Source of the DNA: an endosymbiont of unidentified scaly snail isolate Monju
GTDB lineage: Bacteria; Pseudomonadota; Gammaproteobacteria; Chromatiales; Chromatiaceae
Direction: 5' to 3'
NCBI RefSeq assembly: GCF_000801295.1
Contig: NZ_AP012978.1
Location: 1,860,001 to 1,924,000, forward strand
DNA length: 64,000 bases
Each line of letters opens with the position of its first letter. The stretch's first letter is position 1. Below are positions 37,634 to 46,800 of this stretch, in pieces. The notes under the pieces were generated by a model. The model saw only the letters and a list, made by a program, of their open reading frames with translations, did no database searches and was not told where the DNA came from. The position numbers and the translations under genes were made by a program.

Positions 37634-38927
37634 GGCGGCCTCCTGACAAGCCTGGAGCGATGAGCTCGCCGCACAGGCGTCCATCGTCGCTCACTCCGAC
37701 CAGGCGCACCGGACACCGGCGGTTCTCCAGCGGCTCCCGGGACGCGATCAGGACACGCAGGTAGTTGGGCGTATAGCCGCTCCACATCCCGCTCTCCCGG
37801 TCGCGCCCCTCGACCAGCACCTCGCATTCCCGACCGATCTGATCGCGCAGGATCTCGCCGCGCAAGCGCGCAGCCAGCGCGTGCAACTGCTGGCTGCGCT
37901 CGCGCTGCACCGCACGCGGCACCGGGTCGGGCAGCGTGGCGGCCTTGGTCCCCTCGCGCGGCGAGAAGGCAAAGATGTGCACATGGGCAAAGCGCGCCTG
38001 CTCGACGAAGTCCAGGGTCTGCGCCCATTCCTCGCTGCTCTCTCCCGGGAAACCGACGATGATGTCGGTAGTGACCTGCAGGTCCGGCACCCGCGCCCTG
38101 CCCGCTTCGATCAGGGCCAGGAACTCGCCACTGCGGCAACGCCGCGACATGCGCCGCAACACCGAGTCGGCGCCCGACTGCATGGGCAGATGCAGATGCG
38201 GCATCAGCCGCCGATCGGCGAACAGGCCCCAGAACCCCTCGGGCAGGTCCCAGGGCTCGAGCGAGCCCAGGCGAATGCGCGGCATGTCGGTGCGCTCGAG
38301 CACCGTCGCCACCAGGTCATACAACGACTGGCTCCGATCGCTGCCATAGCCGCCCAGGTGGACCCCGGCAAGCACCACCTCCTGCACCCCCTCGGCCTCC
38401 AGGGCAGCGATCTCGGCGACCACCTCGTCGACCGGCCGGCTGCGCTCCTCGCCGCGTGCCAGGGTCACCACGCAATAGGTGCAGCGGTAACGGCAACCGT
38501 CCTGTACCTTGACAAAGGCGCGTTGCCGGCCGCGCGCGAACAGCGCCACCTCATCGGGCTCGGCAGCGATACGCGGCATCACCGGCAGGTCGAGTTCACG
38601 GCGAGCGATCGCCACCAGCTGATCCTTCTCGTGATTGCCGACCACCAGATCCACCCCCAGGTCGGCGGCAGCCTGCTCGGGCGAGAGCGCGGCATAGCAA
38701 CCGCTCATCACCAGCTTTGCCGTGGGGTTGGCACGGTGCGCACGGCGTACCAGGTTGCGCGACTTGCGAACCGACTCGGCGGTCACTGCACAGGTGTTGA
38801 CCACCAGGATATCGGCCTCGGCCGGGTCACTGGTCGGCTCAATGCCGGCACGCCGAAACTCCCGTGCCCAGGTCTCGAGTTCGGCCTCGTTGAGTCGGCA
38901 CCCCAGTGCCTGCAGATGGACGCGCAT
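37614..38927 (-). CDS. mtaB: tRNA t6A37 methylthiotransferase MtaB
   Basis: 437 residues from the ATG at 38927. N-terminal UPF0004 domain with three Cys (LGCRLNEAE, NTCAVT, SGCYA), radical-SAM domain with DGCRYRCTYCVV cluster and C-terminal TRAM-like domain. The GCRLN and CRYRC pattern places it with MtaB rather than MiaB or RimO. It converts t6A37 to ms2t6A37 in ANN-decoding tRNAs. Confidence 0.93.
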   Translation of the reverse strand: MRVHLQALGCRLNEAELETWAREFRRAGIEPTSDPAEADILVVNTCAVTAESVRKSRNLVRRAHRANPTAKLVMSGCYAALSPEQAAADLGVDLVVGNHEKDQLVAIARRELDLPVMPRIAAEPDEVALFARGRQRAFVKVQDGCRYRCTYCVVTLARGEERSRPVDEVVAEIAALEAEGVQEVVLAGVHLGGYGSDRSQSLYDLVATVLERTDMPRIRLGSLEPWDLPEGFWGLFADRRLMPHLHLPMQSGADSVLRRMSRRCRSGEFLALIEAGRARVPDLQVTTDIIVGFPGESSEEWAQTLDFVEQARFAHVHIFAFSPREGTKAATLPDPVPRAVQRERSQQLHALAARLRGEILRDQIGRECEVLVEGRDRESGMWSGYTPNYLRVLIASREPLENRRCPVRLVGVSDDGRLCGELIAPGLSGGRLSDTLR

Positions 38928-39000
38928 GAGTGTGATAGCGTTGACGGGTTGAATTCCCGATTGTAGCGTCCCGCGCCTTGTGAGTACGGACAGGAACCGC

Positions 39001-40500
39001 ATGGAAAGACTGCTCGCGCTGTTTCACCAACACCCTGACGACTTTCTGGCCGCCGGCCTGCTGCTGGCACTGGGGCTGCTCGCCCTGGGCCTCTGGCTGG
39101 GGCAGCGGCGGGCACACCGCCTGCAACAACGACTGGATGCAGCACTCGAGGCACAGCAGGAACGACTGGCGCAGTTGCAGGACACGTTCTCCGAGCGTCT
39201 GCACCACGAGGCCCAGGTACTGCTCGCCGGCCAGCAGCACGGCCTGCAGAGCACCCAGTCGCTGCTCGGCGAGCGCATCGGCACGGTCGAGAAGGCGCTG
39301 CTGCGCGAACAGGGCGCACTGCGGCTCGACCTGGTCGAACGCTTCGAGCAGCAGCACAAGGCACTGCGCGAGGACACGGGCGGGGCCCGCCTGGCCCAGC
39401 AACGCCACCTGGCCGAGCTGCGCGAGCGTGTCGAACAGGCGCTCAACGCCCACCGCGAGGCCTTCGAACGGCTGCAGCGCGAGGCCATCACCGGCCAGCA
39501 GAAGACACTGTCGGACAACCTCGAGGCGATGAGCCGACAGATCCGTGAGTCCTTCCGCGCCAGTGCCGAGGAGCTGGGCAAGCGCGTCGAGACACTCACC
39601 CGTACCACCGACGAGCGCTTGCGCGAGATCAGCGGCCAGGTGGAGAAGCGCCTGGCCGACGGCTTCGAGAAGACCACCGAGACCTTCACCCGGGTGCTCG
39701 AGCACCTCAGCCGCATCGACGAGGCGCAGAAGAAGATCACCGAGCTGTCGGGCAACGTGGTCAGCCTGCAGGAGGTGCTCACCGACAAGCGTTCGCGCGG
39801 CGCCTTCGGCGAGGTGCAACTCGAGGCCCTGGTACGCAACATGCTGCCCGAGGACAGTTTCGAATTGCAGGCCACACTGAGCAACGGCAAGCGCGTCGAT
39901 TGCCTGCTGCACCTGCCCGCCCCTACCGGCAAGGTCCCCATCGACGCCAAGTTCCCGCTCGAAAGTTACCAGCGCATGCAGGACTTCGATGCCCCCCCGG
40001 CCGAGCGCAACGCCGCAGCCGCCCAGTTCCGTCGCGACATCCAGAAACACATTCGCGACATCGCCGAGAAATACCTGATTCCCGGCGAGACTGCCGATGG
40101 CGCGGTGATGTTCATCCCCGCCGAGGCGATCTTCGCCGAGATCCACGCCCACTTCCCCGAGCTGGTCGAGACCGCCCAGCGCGCGCGGGTCTGGATGGTC
40201 TCGCCCACCACCCTGATGGCGGTGCTCACCACCGCGCGTGCCGTGCTCAAGGACGACGCCACGCGCAAGCAGATCCACATCATCCAGGAACACCTGCACA
40301 TGCTCTCCAAGGACTTCGGCCGCTTCCAGGAACGCATGGACAAGCTGGCCAAGCACATCGAGCTGGCGCACAAGGACGTCGAGCAGGTACACACCTCGGC
40401 ACGCAAGATCAGTTCACGCTTCCAGAAGATCGAGCGCGTGGAGATCGCACCCGACGAGGCCCTGGAACTGCTCGACGGGCCGGAAGGCACAGAGGACTGA
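39001..40500 (+). CDS. rmuC: DNA recombination protein RmuC
   Basis: 499 residues from the ATG at 39001 (AGGA precedes it). One N-terminal membrane anchor (FLAAGLLLALGLLALGLWLG), about 200 residues of coiled coil, then the RmuC nuclease-like domain: SRGAFGEVQLEALVRNMLPEDSFELQ, VDCLLHLPAPTGKVPIDAKFPLESYQRM, KYLIPGETADGAVMFIPAEAIFAEIHAHFPELVE. RmuC limits recombination at inverted repeats; the biochemical role is still unclear. Confidence 0.93.
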   Translation: MERLLALFHQHPDDFLAAGLLLALGLLALGLWLGQRRAHRLQQRLDAALEAQQERLAQLQDTFSERLHHEAQVLLAGQQHGLQSTQSLLGERIGTVEKALLREQGALRLDLVERFEQQHKALREDTGGARLAQQRHLAELRERVEQALNAHREAFERLQREAITGQQKTLSDNLEAMSRQIRESFRASAEELGKRVETLTRTTDERLREISGQVEKRLADGFEKTTETFTRVLEHLSRIDEAQKKITELSGNVVSLQEVLTDKRSRGAFGEVQLEALVRNMLPEDSFELQATLSNGKRVDCLLHLPAPTGKVPIDAKFPLESYQRMQDFDAPPAERNAAAAQFRRDIQKHIRDIAEKYLIPGETADGAVMFIPAEAIFAEIHAHFPELVETAQRARVWMVSPTTLMAVLTTARAVLKDDATRKQIHIIQEHLHMLSKDFGRFQERMDKLAKHIELAHKDVEQVHTSARKISSRFQKIERVEIAPDEALELLDGPEGTED

Positions 40501-40544
40501 CCGCCCGCGCCCAGCGAGGCCAACCGGACCGGGGGGGCGGATCG

Positions 40545-40578
40545 TTCGCGGCGGGGACGCCGCTCCTACGTGTAGGAG
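40545..40578. repeat. REP-like unit downstream of rmuC
   Basis: An inverted 25-nt unit at 40545-40569 is the exact complement-frame form of GTAGGAG, CGGC, GTCCCCG, CCGC, GAA. It is followed two bases later by a second GTAGGAG (40572-40578) whose remainder is degenerate. The CTCCTAC/GTAGGAG pair can form a small hairpin after rmuC. Confidence 0.75.
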
Positions 40579-40707
40579 ATGCCCGAAACGCCCCCACACA
40601 CCCCGCCCTCGATGCCCGAACTGTGCTATTCTTCCGCGCCCGGACGACGGCGCCCTGGAAGAGGCGAAGCCGAAAGCCGAGTCAGATCGAGTGATCGACG
40701 CACATCT

Positions 40708-40797
40708 GGAGAGGTGCCAGAGAGGCCGAATGGGCTTGACTCGAAATCAAGTGATCCCTTGCGGGATCCGTGGGTTCGAATCCCACCCTCTCCGCCA
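40708..40797 (+). tRNA. tRNA-Ser (anticodon CGA)
   Basis: Ninety bases including an encoded CCA. The acceptor stem GGAGAGG pairs with CCTCTCC, the anticodon stem CTTGA/TCAAG encloses the loop CTCGAAA (anticodon CGA, reading UCG), the long variable arm (GATCCC...GGGATC) is typical of tRNA-Ser, and the T arm is GTGGGTTCGAATCCCAC. Its last 19 bases are repeated twice downstream. Confidence 0.97.
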
Positions 40798-41172
40798 ATA
40801 CACAAAGGCCCCGATCAGGGACCTTTGTCGTGTCAGGAGAGGGTCGGGATGAGAAGCCACGCCGGGTTCGACAAGCCAGCGCAACCGCGCTGGCGCAGGA
40901 CGCCGGAGCAACGCGACGGCGCCCCGAAGGGGTGAGGCCGCAGGCCGAATCAATCCCACCCTCTCCGCCAATACACAAAGGCCCCGATCAGGGGCCTTTG
41001 TCGTGTCAGGAGAGGGTCGGGATGAGAAGCCACGCCGGGTTTCGACAAGCCAGCGCAACCGCGCTGGCGCAGGACGCCGGAGCAACGCGACGGCGCCCCG
41101 AAGGGGTGAGGCCGCAGGCCGAATCAATCCCACCCTCTCCGCCAATACCAAAGGCCCCGATCAGGGGCCTTC
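40779..41172 (+). repeat. Tandem array of tRNA-Ser 3'-end units (rtT-like), 2 full + 1 partial
   Basis: Unit starts are at 40779 (inside the tRNA), 40952 and 41126, giving periods of 173 and 174 bp. The third copy breaks off near 41172. Each unit begins with the same 19 bases, AATCCCACCCTCTCCGCCA, that end the tRNA, then a terminator-like hairpin, then GGAGAGGG-TC-GGGAT, which is complementary to the tRNA tail, then further hairpins. Units 1 and 2 differ at only a few positions. The arrangement closely parallels the E. coli tyrT repeats as I recall them. Confidence 0.9.
40804..40826 (+). terminator. Terminator-like hairpin after tRNA-Ser (repeated in each unit)
   Basis: Stem AAAGGCCCC / GGGACCTTT with loop GATCA and one mismatch, followed by GTCGTG. 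In copy 2 (near 40977-40999) the stem is perfect (GGGGCCTTT). Copy 3 (near 41150-41170) is followed by CTGTTTTCC, the most terminator-like U-tract of the three. Confidence 0.65.
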
Positions 41173-41233
41173 TGTTTTCCTCCGCTCTGGTAACAGCCTG
41201 CGCAGGGGCCCGCCCTCGGGGTATCCTTGACCC

Positions 41234-41970
41234 ATGAACATCGACACCGCTTTCATCACGGGAACCAGCTCCGGCCTCGGCCGGGGACTGTGCGAGACAC
41301 TGCTGGATGACGGCTGTACCGTCTTCGGTTGCAGCCGGCGGCCTTCGGCGTTGCCGGGGCTACAGCATGCGCGCTGTGATCTGCGCGATCACGAAACCGT
41401 ACCTGGATGCCTGGCCACCTTGCTCGAACCGGCCGAACGGCTCGATCTGGTAGTGCTCAACGCCGGGGTACTGGGACGCATCGAACTGCTGCACCGCCTG
41501 CCGCTGGACGAGGCCAAGGCCGTGATGGAGGTCAACCTCTGGTCGAACAAGACGGTGATGGACTGGCTGCACACCCGGGGCCGGCCGGTTCGCCAGGTGG
41601 TGATGATCTCGTCGGGCGCCGCCGTACTGGGCAACAAGGGCTGGGGGGCCTATGCCCTGTCCAAGGCGGCACTCAACATGCTGGCAAAGCTGTACGCGCA
41701 CGAGTTTCCCGATACGCACATTTGCGCACTGGCGCCCGGCATCATCGACACCACGATGATGGACCACCTGTGCGACGAGGCCGATGCCGATGCCTTTCCC
41801 GCTCTGCAACGGCTGCGCGCAGCACCGAGGCGATGCCGGCGCCGCACGAGGCGGCACGCCGGATCCTGTCGGTGCTCCCCGCCCTGCGCGAGCAGCCGAG
41901 CGGCAGTTTCGTGGACATCCGTCAGCTGATCGACCCGGAAGGCTATGCCCGACTCTATGGAAAAGGCTGA
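41234..41970 (+). pseudogene. Short-chain dehydrogenase/reductase, frameshifted near C-terminus
   Basis: The first frame from the ATG at 41234 gives an SDR Rossmann fold: FITGTSSGLGRGLCETL, LVVLNAGVLG, catalytic Ser (MISSGAA) and the YALSK active-site Tyr/Lys, then LAPGIIDT. After about residue 195 (FPALQRLR) it turns into Arg-rich nonsense. The natural C-terminus (EAMPAPHEAARRILSVLPALREQ...LYGKG) continues in the next frame to 41970. One lost base near 41815-41830 explains it. The intact product would be about 245 residues, substrate unknown. Confidence 0.85.
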
Positions 41971-42027
41971 GCCGCCTCAGTCGTCTTCCGGCACCGCCCC
42001 CTGCCCAATCCCCTCGACGGCGCGACG

Positions 42028-43728
42028 TCAGAAGGTGTGCCGCAGGCTGAGATAAAGCGTGTTGTCGTCCACGCTGGGTGAGCGGTAATCGCCCACCGGG
42101 TGCGCCCATTCGAACCGCAGGCGGGTACGGCCGTTTTCTCCCCAGCGGCGAGAGACCTCGCCCCCCAGCCCCAACGCGGCCAGGCGGCTGTCGGTGACTG
42201 CCCCCGGAACCTTGTTGCCAACCCAGGCGACATCGGCAAAGGGGCCAGGCTCGAGCGACCAGCCGGACACGCGATCGAAGGTGTGCGCATATTCCAGGCT
42301 CAGCGCCCAGGCCATGCTCGCCCGTGCTCTCGGCCGGTTCGAAGCCGCGCACGCTGCCCTGGCCGACCGATGGCGAACAGGTCGGACGACAACAGCTCAT
42401 TCGAGGCACGCTGGGCACGCAGGACACCCGTCAGCACGTCGCTGTCGCGCAGCTGATAACGGCCCACCCCTTCGAGGGTGAATATCCAGGCGCGTGGATC
42501 GCCACTGGCGCGGGTGGCATCGGCTTCGCCGCGCGCATCGGCATTCAGCCAGCCCACCCCGCGGGAGATCCGCATCCCGGCATAGAGCACATGCCGATAG
42601 CCCCGGTCGAGCAGGTTGCCCTCGATGAACACCCGGGTGATGCGATCGTCGGTATCGGGCAGCCCGGCCAGGAAGGAGCGGTGCCGCCGGTGCTCGAAAC
42701 CGGTGCGCAACTCGCTGCGGAACTGCACCGTATTGAGCAATGCGCTGGACAGTGCCAACCCCCAGATGTCGGACTTGCCCGTGGCACGCAATGCTGCCAG
42801 GCGGTCGCCGATGCTGTTCTCGGAACGCAGCCACCGCCCTTCCAGGCGCAGGTTGTGCAGACCAATGGGGCTGACGAATCCCAGCCGCGCAGTCTTGAGT
42901 TCCTTGTTCGACTTGCGCAGTTGCAACGAGAAGGTCTCGCCCAGGCCCAGCAGGTTGCTCTTGTGGAGGTCGACGCTGAACACCCAGCGGCCGGTGAGCT
43001 CGCTGCCGTAATTGTCCAGACCGACCTGCTGTCGATCGTCGTCGGCCGGGACGATCGACAGGCGCAGATCGGTGGTCCCCGGTGCCTGCCCCCGGCGCAG
43101 GTTGAGTGAACCGCGCAGGTTACCCAGCGCGTTGATGTCCTGCACCACGCTCTCTGCCGTGCGTTCGGTAAACACCTCGCCGGACTTCAAGCGCCGGGCC
43201 ATGGCCTCGGCAACAAAGGGACGCAAGCCCCCCTCGTTGCGAATATCGACCTGTCCGATGCGCCCGAGCACGATGCGCACCTCGAGTACACCGTCGGCCA
43301 GGGACTGTGGGGGGGGTGACGACCTTGACCAGGGGATAACCCAACCGGTAGTGCAAGGCGGTGAGATCGTACTTGAGTCGCGCCAGGTCCTCGCGGGTGA
43401 GGTCGCGCCCGATGTAGGGCCGTGCCGCCGCATCCAGAGCATCGCGGTCGATTACCAGATCGCCGGAAAAGGTGATGCGACGCACATGGGCAAAGGGTTC
43501 CTGGCCATCGGCCGGTGCCTGAAATGCGCCTGGCGCAGGGCCTTTTTCCGATTCGACCGGCTGCTCCAACGGAGCCGGCATGCCCTGGGCCGGCCGGTCC
43601 ACCACACCGGGCAAGGCCGAGGCAGGCAACGGTGTGGCGCCACTGGCCACCTGACCATGGCCGGCGATCAGGAACAGCAGCCAGGCGGCCATCCTTCCCC
43701 GGTTCCGTTTCACACCTTCCATACGCAT
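42028..43728 (-). pseudogene. TpsB two-partner secretion transporter (FhaC/ShlB-like), three frameshifts
   Basis: Frame pieces line up as one TpsB: signal sequence and POTRA-type domains from the ATG at 43728 (RRITFSGDLVIDRDALDAAARPYIGRDLTREDLARL), then from about 43315 a second frame (VLEVRIVLGRIGQVDIRNEGGLR...ELTGRWVFSVDLHKSNLLGLGETFSL), a short third segment (GQGSVRGFEP, conserved VRGF motif) and a last segment ending YLSLRHTF, a typical outer-membrane beta-barrel terminus. Each break is explained by one extra base; the first lies in an eight-G run at about 43309-43316. It should export the adjacent TpsA protein. Confidence 0.88.
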
Positions 43729-43800
43729 AATTTCTCCACTTCTTCCGGAACCGCCATCAGGCAACCAGGTGCCCAGCATAACGTCGGCGCCCGTGAAACG

Positions 43801-46800
43801 CTACTCCCCCAGGGGCTCGTCACCCCTGTCGTCCGCGACAGGGGTGCAACCGCCGTTCACGAACTGTTCACAGAAGGTCGCCGACGCATCTCCTGGACCC
43901 GCCGCCGTGGGCGGCAGAGCATCGGGATCGAAGTCGTGCGGCAACCTGGCCAATTGCCCACCCGTCGGGAGCGGCGGCTCGAAATCGAGACCGGTGATCA
44001 GATCGCCCGCTGGCGTAAACCCGCTGGGTCGCCCGCCGGGCTGTCCCGGGTCACGTGATGCCTCTTTCTCCCGCTGTTGCTCGTGCACGCGGGCCAGTTC
44101 CGATTGTCCAGCAACTTCACCTTCGCTCGGCGGTGCCGGATCGGGTGCCGGGGCCGGATCAGGGATCGGAGCCGGATCAGGGATCGGAGCCGGATCAGGG
44201 ATCGGAGCCGGATCAGGGATCGGAGCCGGATCAGGGATCGGAGCCGGATCAGGGACCGGAGCCGGATCAGGGACCGGAGCCGGATCAGGGACCGGGGCCG
44301 GATCAGGGACCGGAGCCGGATCGGACGCCGGGCCACGGGGTTCATGATCTTCGATCACCAGTTGTGCCAGCCGGGTTCCCGGCTGCCAGGGCTGTTCACC
44401 ACGGGTCACCGGATCGCAGGCGCCATCAGCGCACTGCTGGTACCGGGTATCACTGCCCTGTGCCAGGGCGGTACCGGAACCCGGCGCTTGTGCACGAGGC
44501 AGATCGCCGCCGCGCAGTTGCAGCTGGCCGGGCGCACCCGGTGAACCCGCGATCAGGCGGGTGCGTGCCTCGGACTGATCGTCTCCCGCGCTGTTGCGCA
44601 CCTCGCTGCCGATGCGTCCTTGCAGGTCGAGATGTTGCCCGGCCACTTCCAGCCCGGCGCGGATCGGGGCCTGGGAAGTCGTGGATCCGTTCGCAGTTTT
44701 CATCACGTGGCCACGAGCGCTGGCCAGCAGATCGCTGCCGGCACCGGTCTGGACGCTGCCGCTGTCGGCGGCCAGCAGCAGGTCGGCCATCGCCAGGGCC
44801 TGCTCATCGCTACCCGTGGCGTTCGGCACTCCGGCTCGGGCGAGGACGCCCAAGCGCCCGGCGGCCGAGAGCGCCATCCCGGTGCCATCGGCCCCGTAGG
44901 CGAGGAGATCGGCCGTTGCCTGGGCGTCACTCTGCGTGGCCTCGGCATCGGCGACCACGTCCAGCCCGCGACCGGTGACATCGATGCTCAGGTGATCGCC
45001 TTCGATCCCCAGGTCTGCCAACGCATACCCTTCGCTTGCGGCATCACTGAGCGCCTCCACAAGCAGACCTTGCGGAACCGTCAGTGACAGCTGCCCTTCG
45101 GCCGCCAGGGCCAAGGCGGCATCGGCGATGCCGATCCGGCCTCCCGCACCCGGGGACTGATTACTGGCCGCACGCACACTCAGGTGCCCCCCATCGACAA
45201 CCATGTCGCCGGCGGCCTGCAAGACACCCGCCGCTGCGGCCTCGCAGCCGTAGCCGTCCGGGGCCGTATCAGCCCGCACGATAACATCCCAGTCACCGTG
45301 GAAGCCGAGTGTGCCATCGGCCCGGAATCCGCCCAGTGCGTAAGCCGAGGCCAGGTCTGCTCCGGCGGCCTGGCTATGCACAGCAAGCCCGCTGCCGGGC
45401 GCTATCGTCACATTACGCCCGATACCGGCCATCAGAGCATCGGCCTGCGGGCCGTTGGCCCATGCATTCACGCCGAAGTCACCAGCCAGCGCCAGATCAC
45501 CCTGCCTCGCCACCGCACTCACGGCAGCCGCCAGGTCGGCTGCGGTGTGGCGGCTGCCAGGGCTTGTGTCATAAGCCGCAATATCGCCACCCATCACCAG
45601 CCCCCCCAAGGCCACACCGTCTGCGTCGGCCTGGATCGTCACACGGTCGCCAGCATTGCCGATGCGAATATCTGCCGGGGAAGCGAACAGGCCAAGCGAC
45701 ACTGCCTCGCCCGCGGCCAGGACGTAGCTGAGCGCCTGGCTGCGCACCGAGAGATCACCACTGAACAGCACGCCGGGAAGACTGCCAACCCCTCCCAGGC
45801 CGACCACGCCAAACAGGGAAGCGGCACTGGCCTCGAGATCGGAGACGACCCGGCTGGTGATCGTGGTGTCGGTGGAGACCACGGTCACCTGCTCGCCGAC
45901 AATCCCGCCGAGGCTGTTGGCCACCGCCGAGGCATTGCCTTCGGCATTGGCGTGCGAACGCACGGACAGCTTGCCGGCCATCAGCGTATCGCGACTGCGG
46001 TCAGCCCCGCCCGCCGGGAGATTCATGCCGGTATCACTGCCGATCAGCGCCTCGGAGACAGCCTCGACGAGATGCTTGCGACTGAACCGGGTATTGGCGC
46101 CCCGCCCCCTGGCGTCCGACGTCACGGCCAGGGTACCGGTCACCTCCGTCTCGCCTGCCACACCGAGCAGCCGTGCGGAGGAAATGGCATGCGCCGAGCC
46201 CGTGCTCTCCTCTTCGACCCGGGCCAGGCTGTAGACATCGATATCACCCTCGAAAGACAGATTGCCCCGCCCGTCTTCACCGGCGCGCATCGTCAACTGC
46301 GCGGTGGCACGTCGGTTGCCGGCATCACCCTGCTGCTGCGAATGCACCTCGAGGTCGGCCAGCAGGCGAATGTGTCTGGCCGCCCGCACGGTGACCGCTA
46401 CCCGCCCGCTCTGATCTGTCCCCTGGGACCTCGCCTCGATCACCGAGGCCGAGGCGTCCCCCGGCAGGCGCACGCTGCGCCCGGCCTGGAGCTGCACGTC
46501 CACATCGCTACGTGCGCCCTGCTGACGCGAGGAGGCGATGATGTGCGCACCATCCAGGGCGATGTCACGGCCTGCCTCCAGGCCGACCCCCACGATGCCG
46601 CGCTGACTGTCCAGCTGGGAACGCGCCACCGTCTCGGTGCCATGCAGCAGGAGGTCGCCGGCCGCGCTCATGCGTACCCGGACCTCCCCCTGTCCACCAT
46701 TGTTGCGGGTGGTCGCGATCAGCTGCGTGCCTTTCGTTTCCAGGTCGGCACCAGTGGAGCCGACACGGATCACTGCCCGCGCCGCGCCACCATTGTTTTC

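Noticed and set aside
40779-41145. The repeated tRNA 3' ends as attL/attR sites of an integrated element
   Set aside because: The units are contiguous, only 173-174 bp apart, with no integrase or cargo between them; a tandem amplification explains them better.
40770-41237. A 155-codon plus-strand frame through the tRNA-Ser array with an internal peptide repeat
   Set aside because: It begins inside the tRNA gene and the peptide repeats only because the DNA does. There is no ribosome site, and the 173/174-bp periods change frame between units. E. coli rtT is said to encode a small basic protein, so I keep this as a reservation but not a gene call.
43818-43846. CACCCCTGTCG...CGACAGGGGTG hairpin as a terminator for tpsA
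   Set aside because: It lies inside the last codons of tpsA and has no T-run after it; it could be chance in GC-rich DNA.
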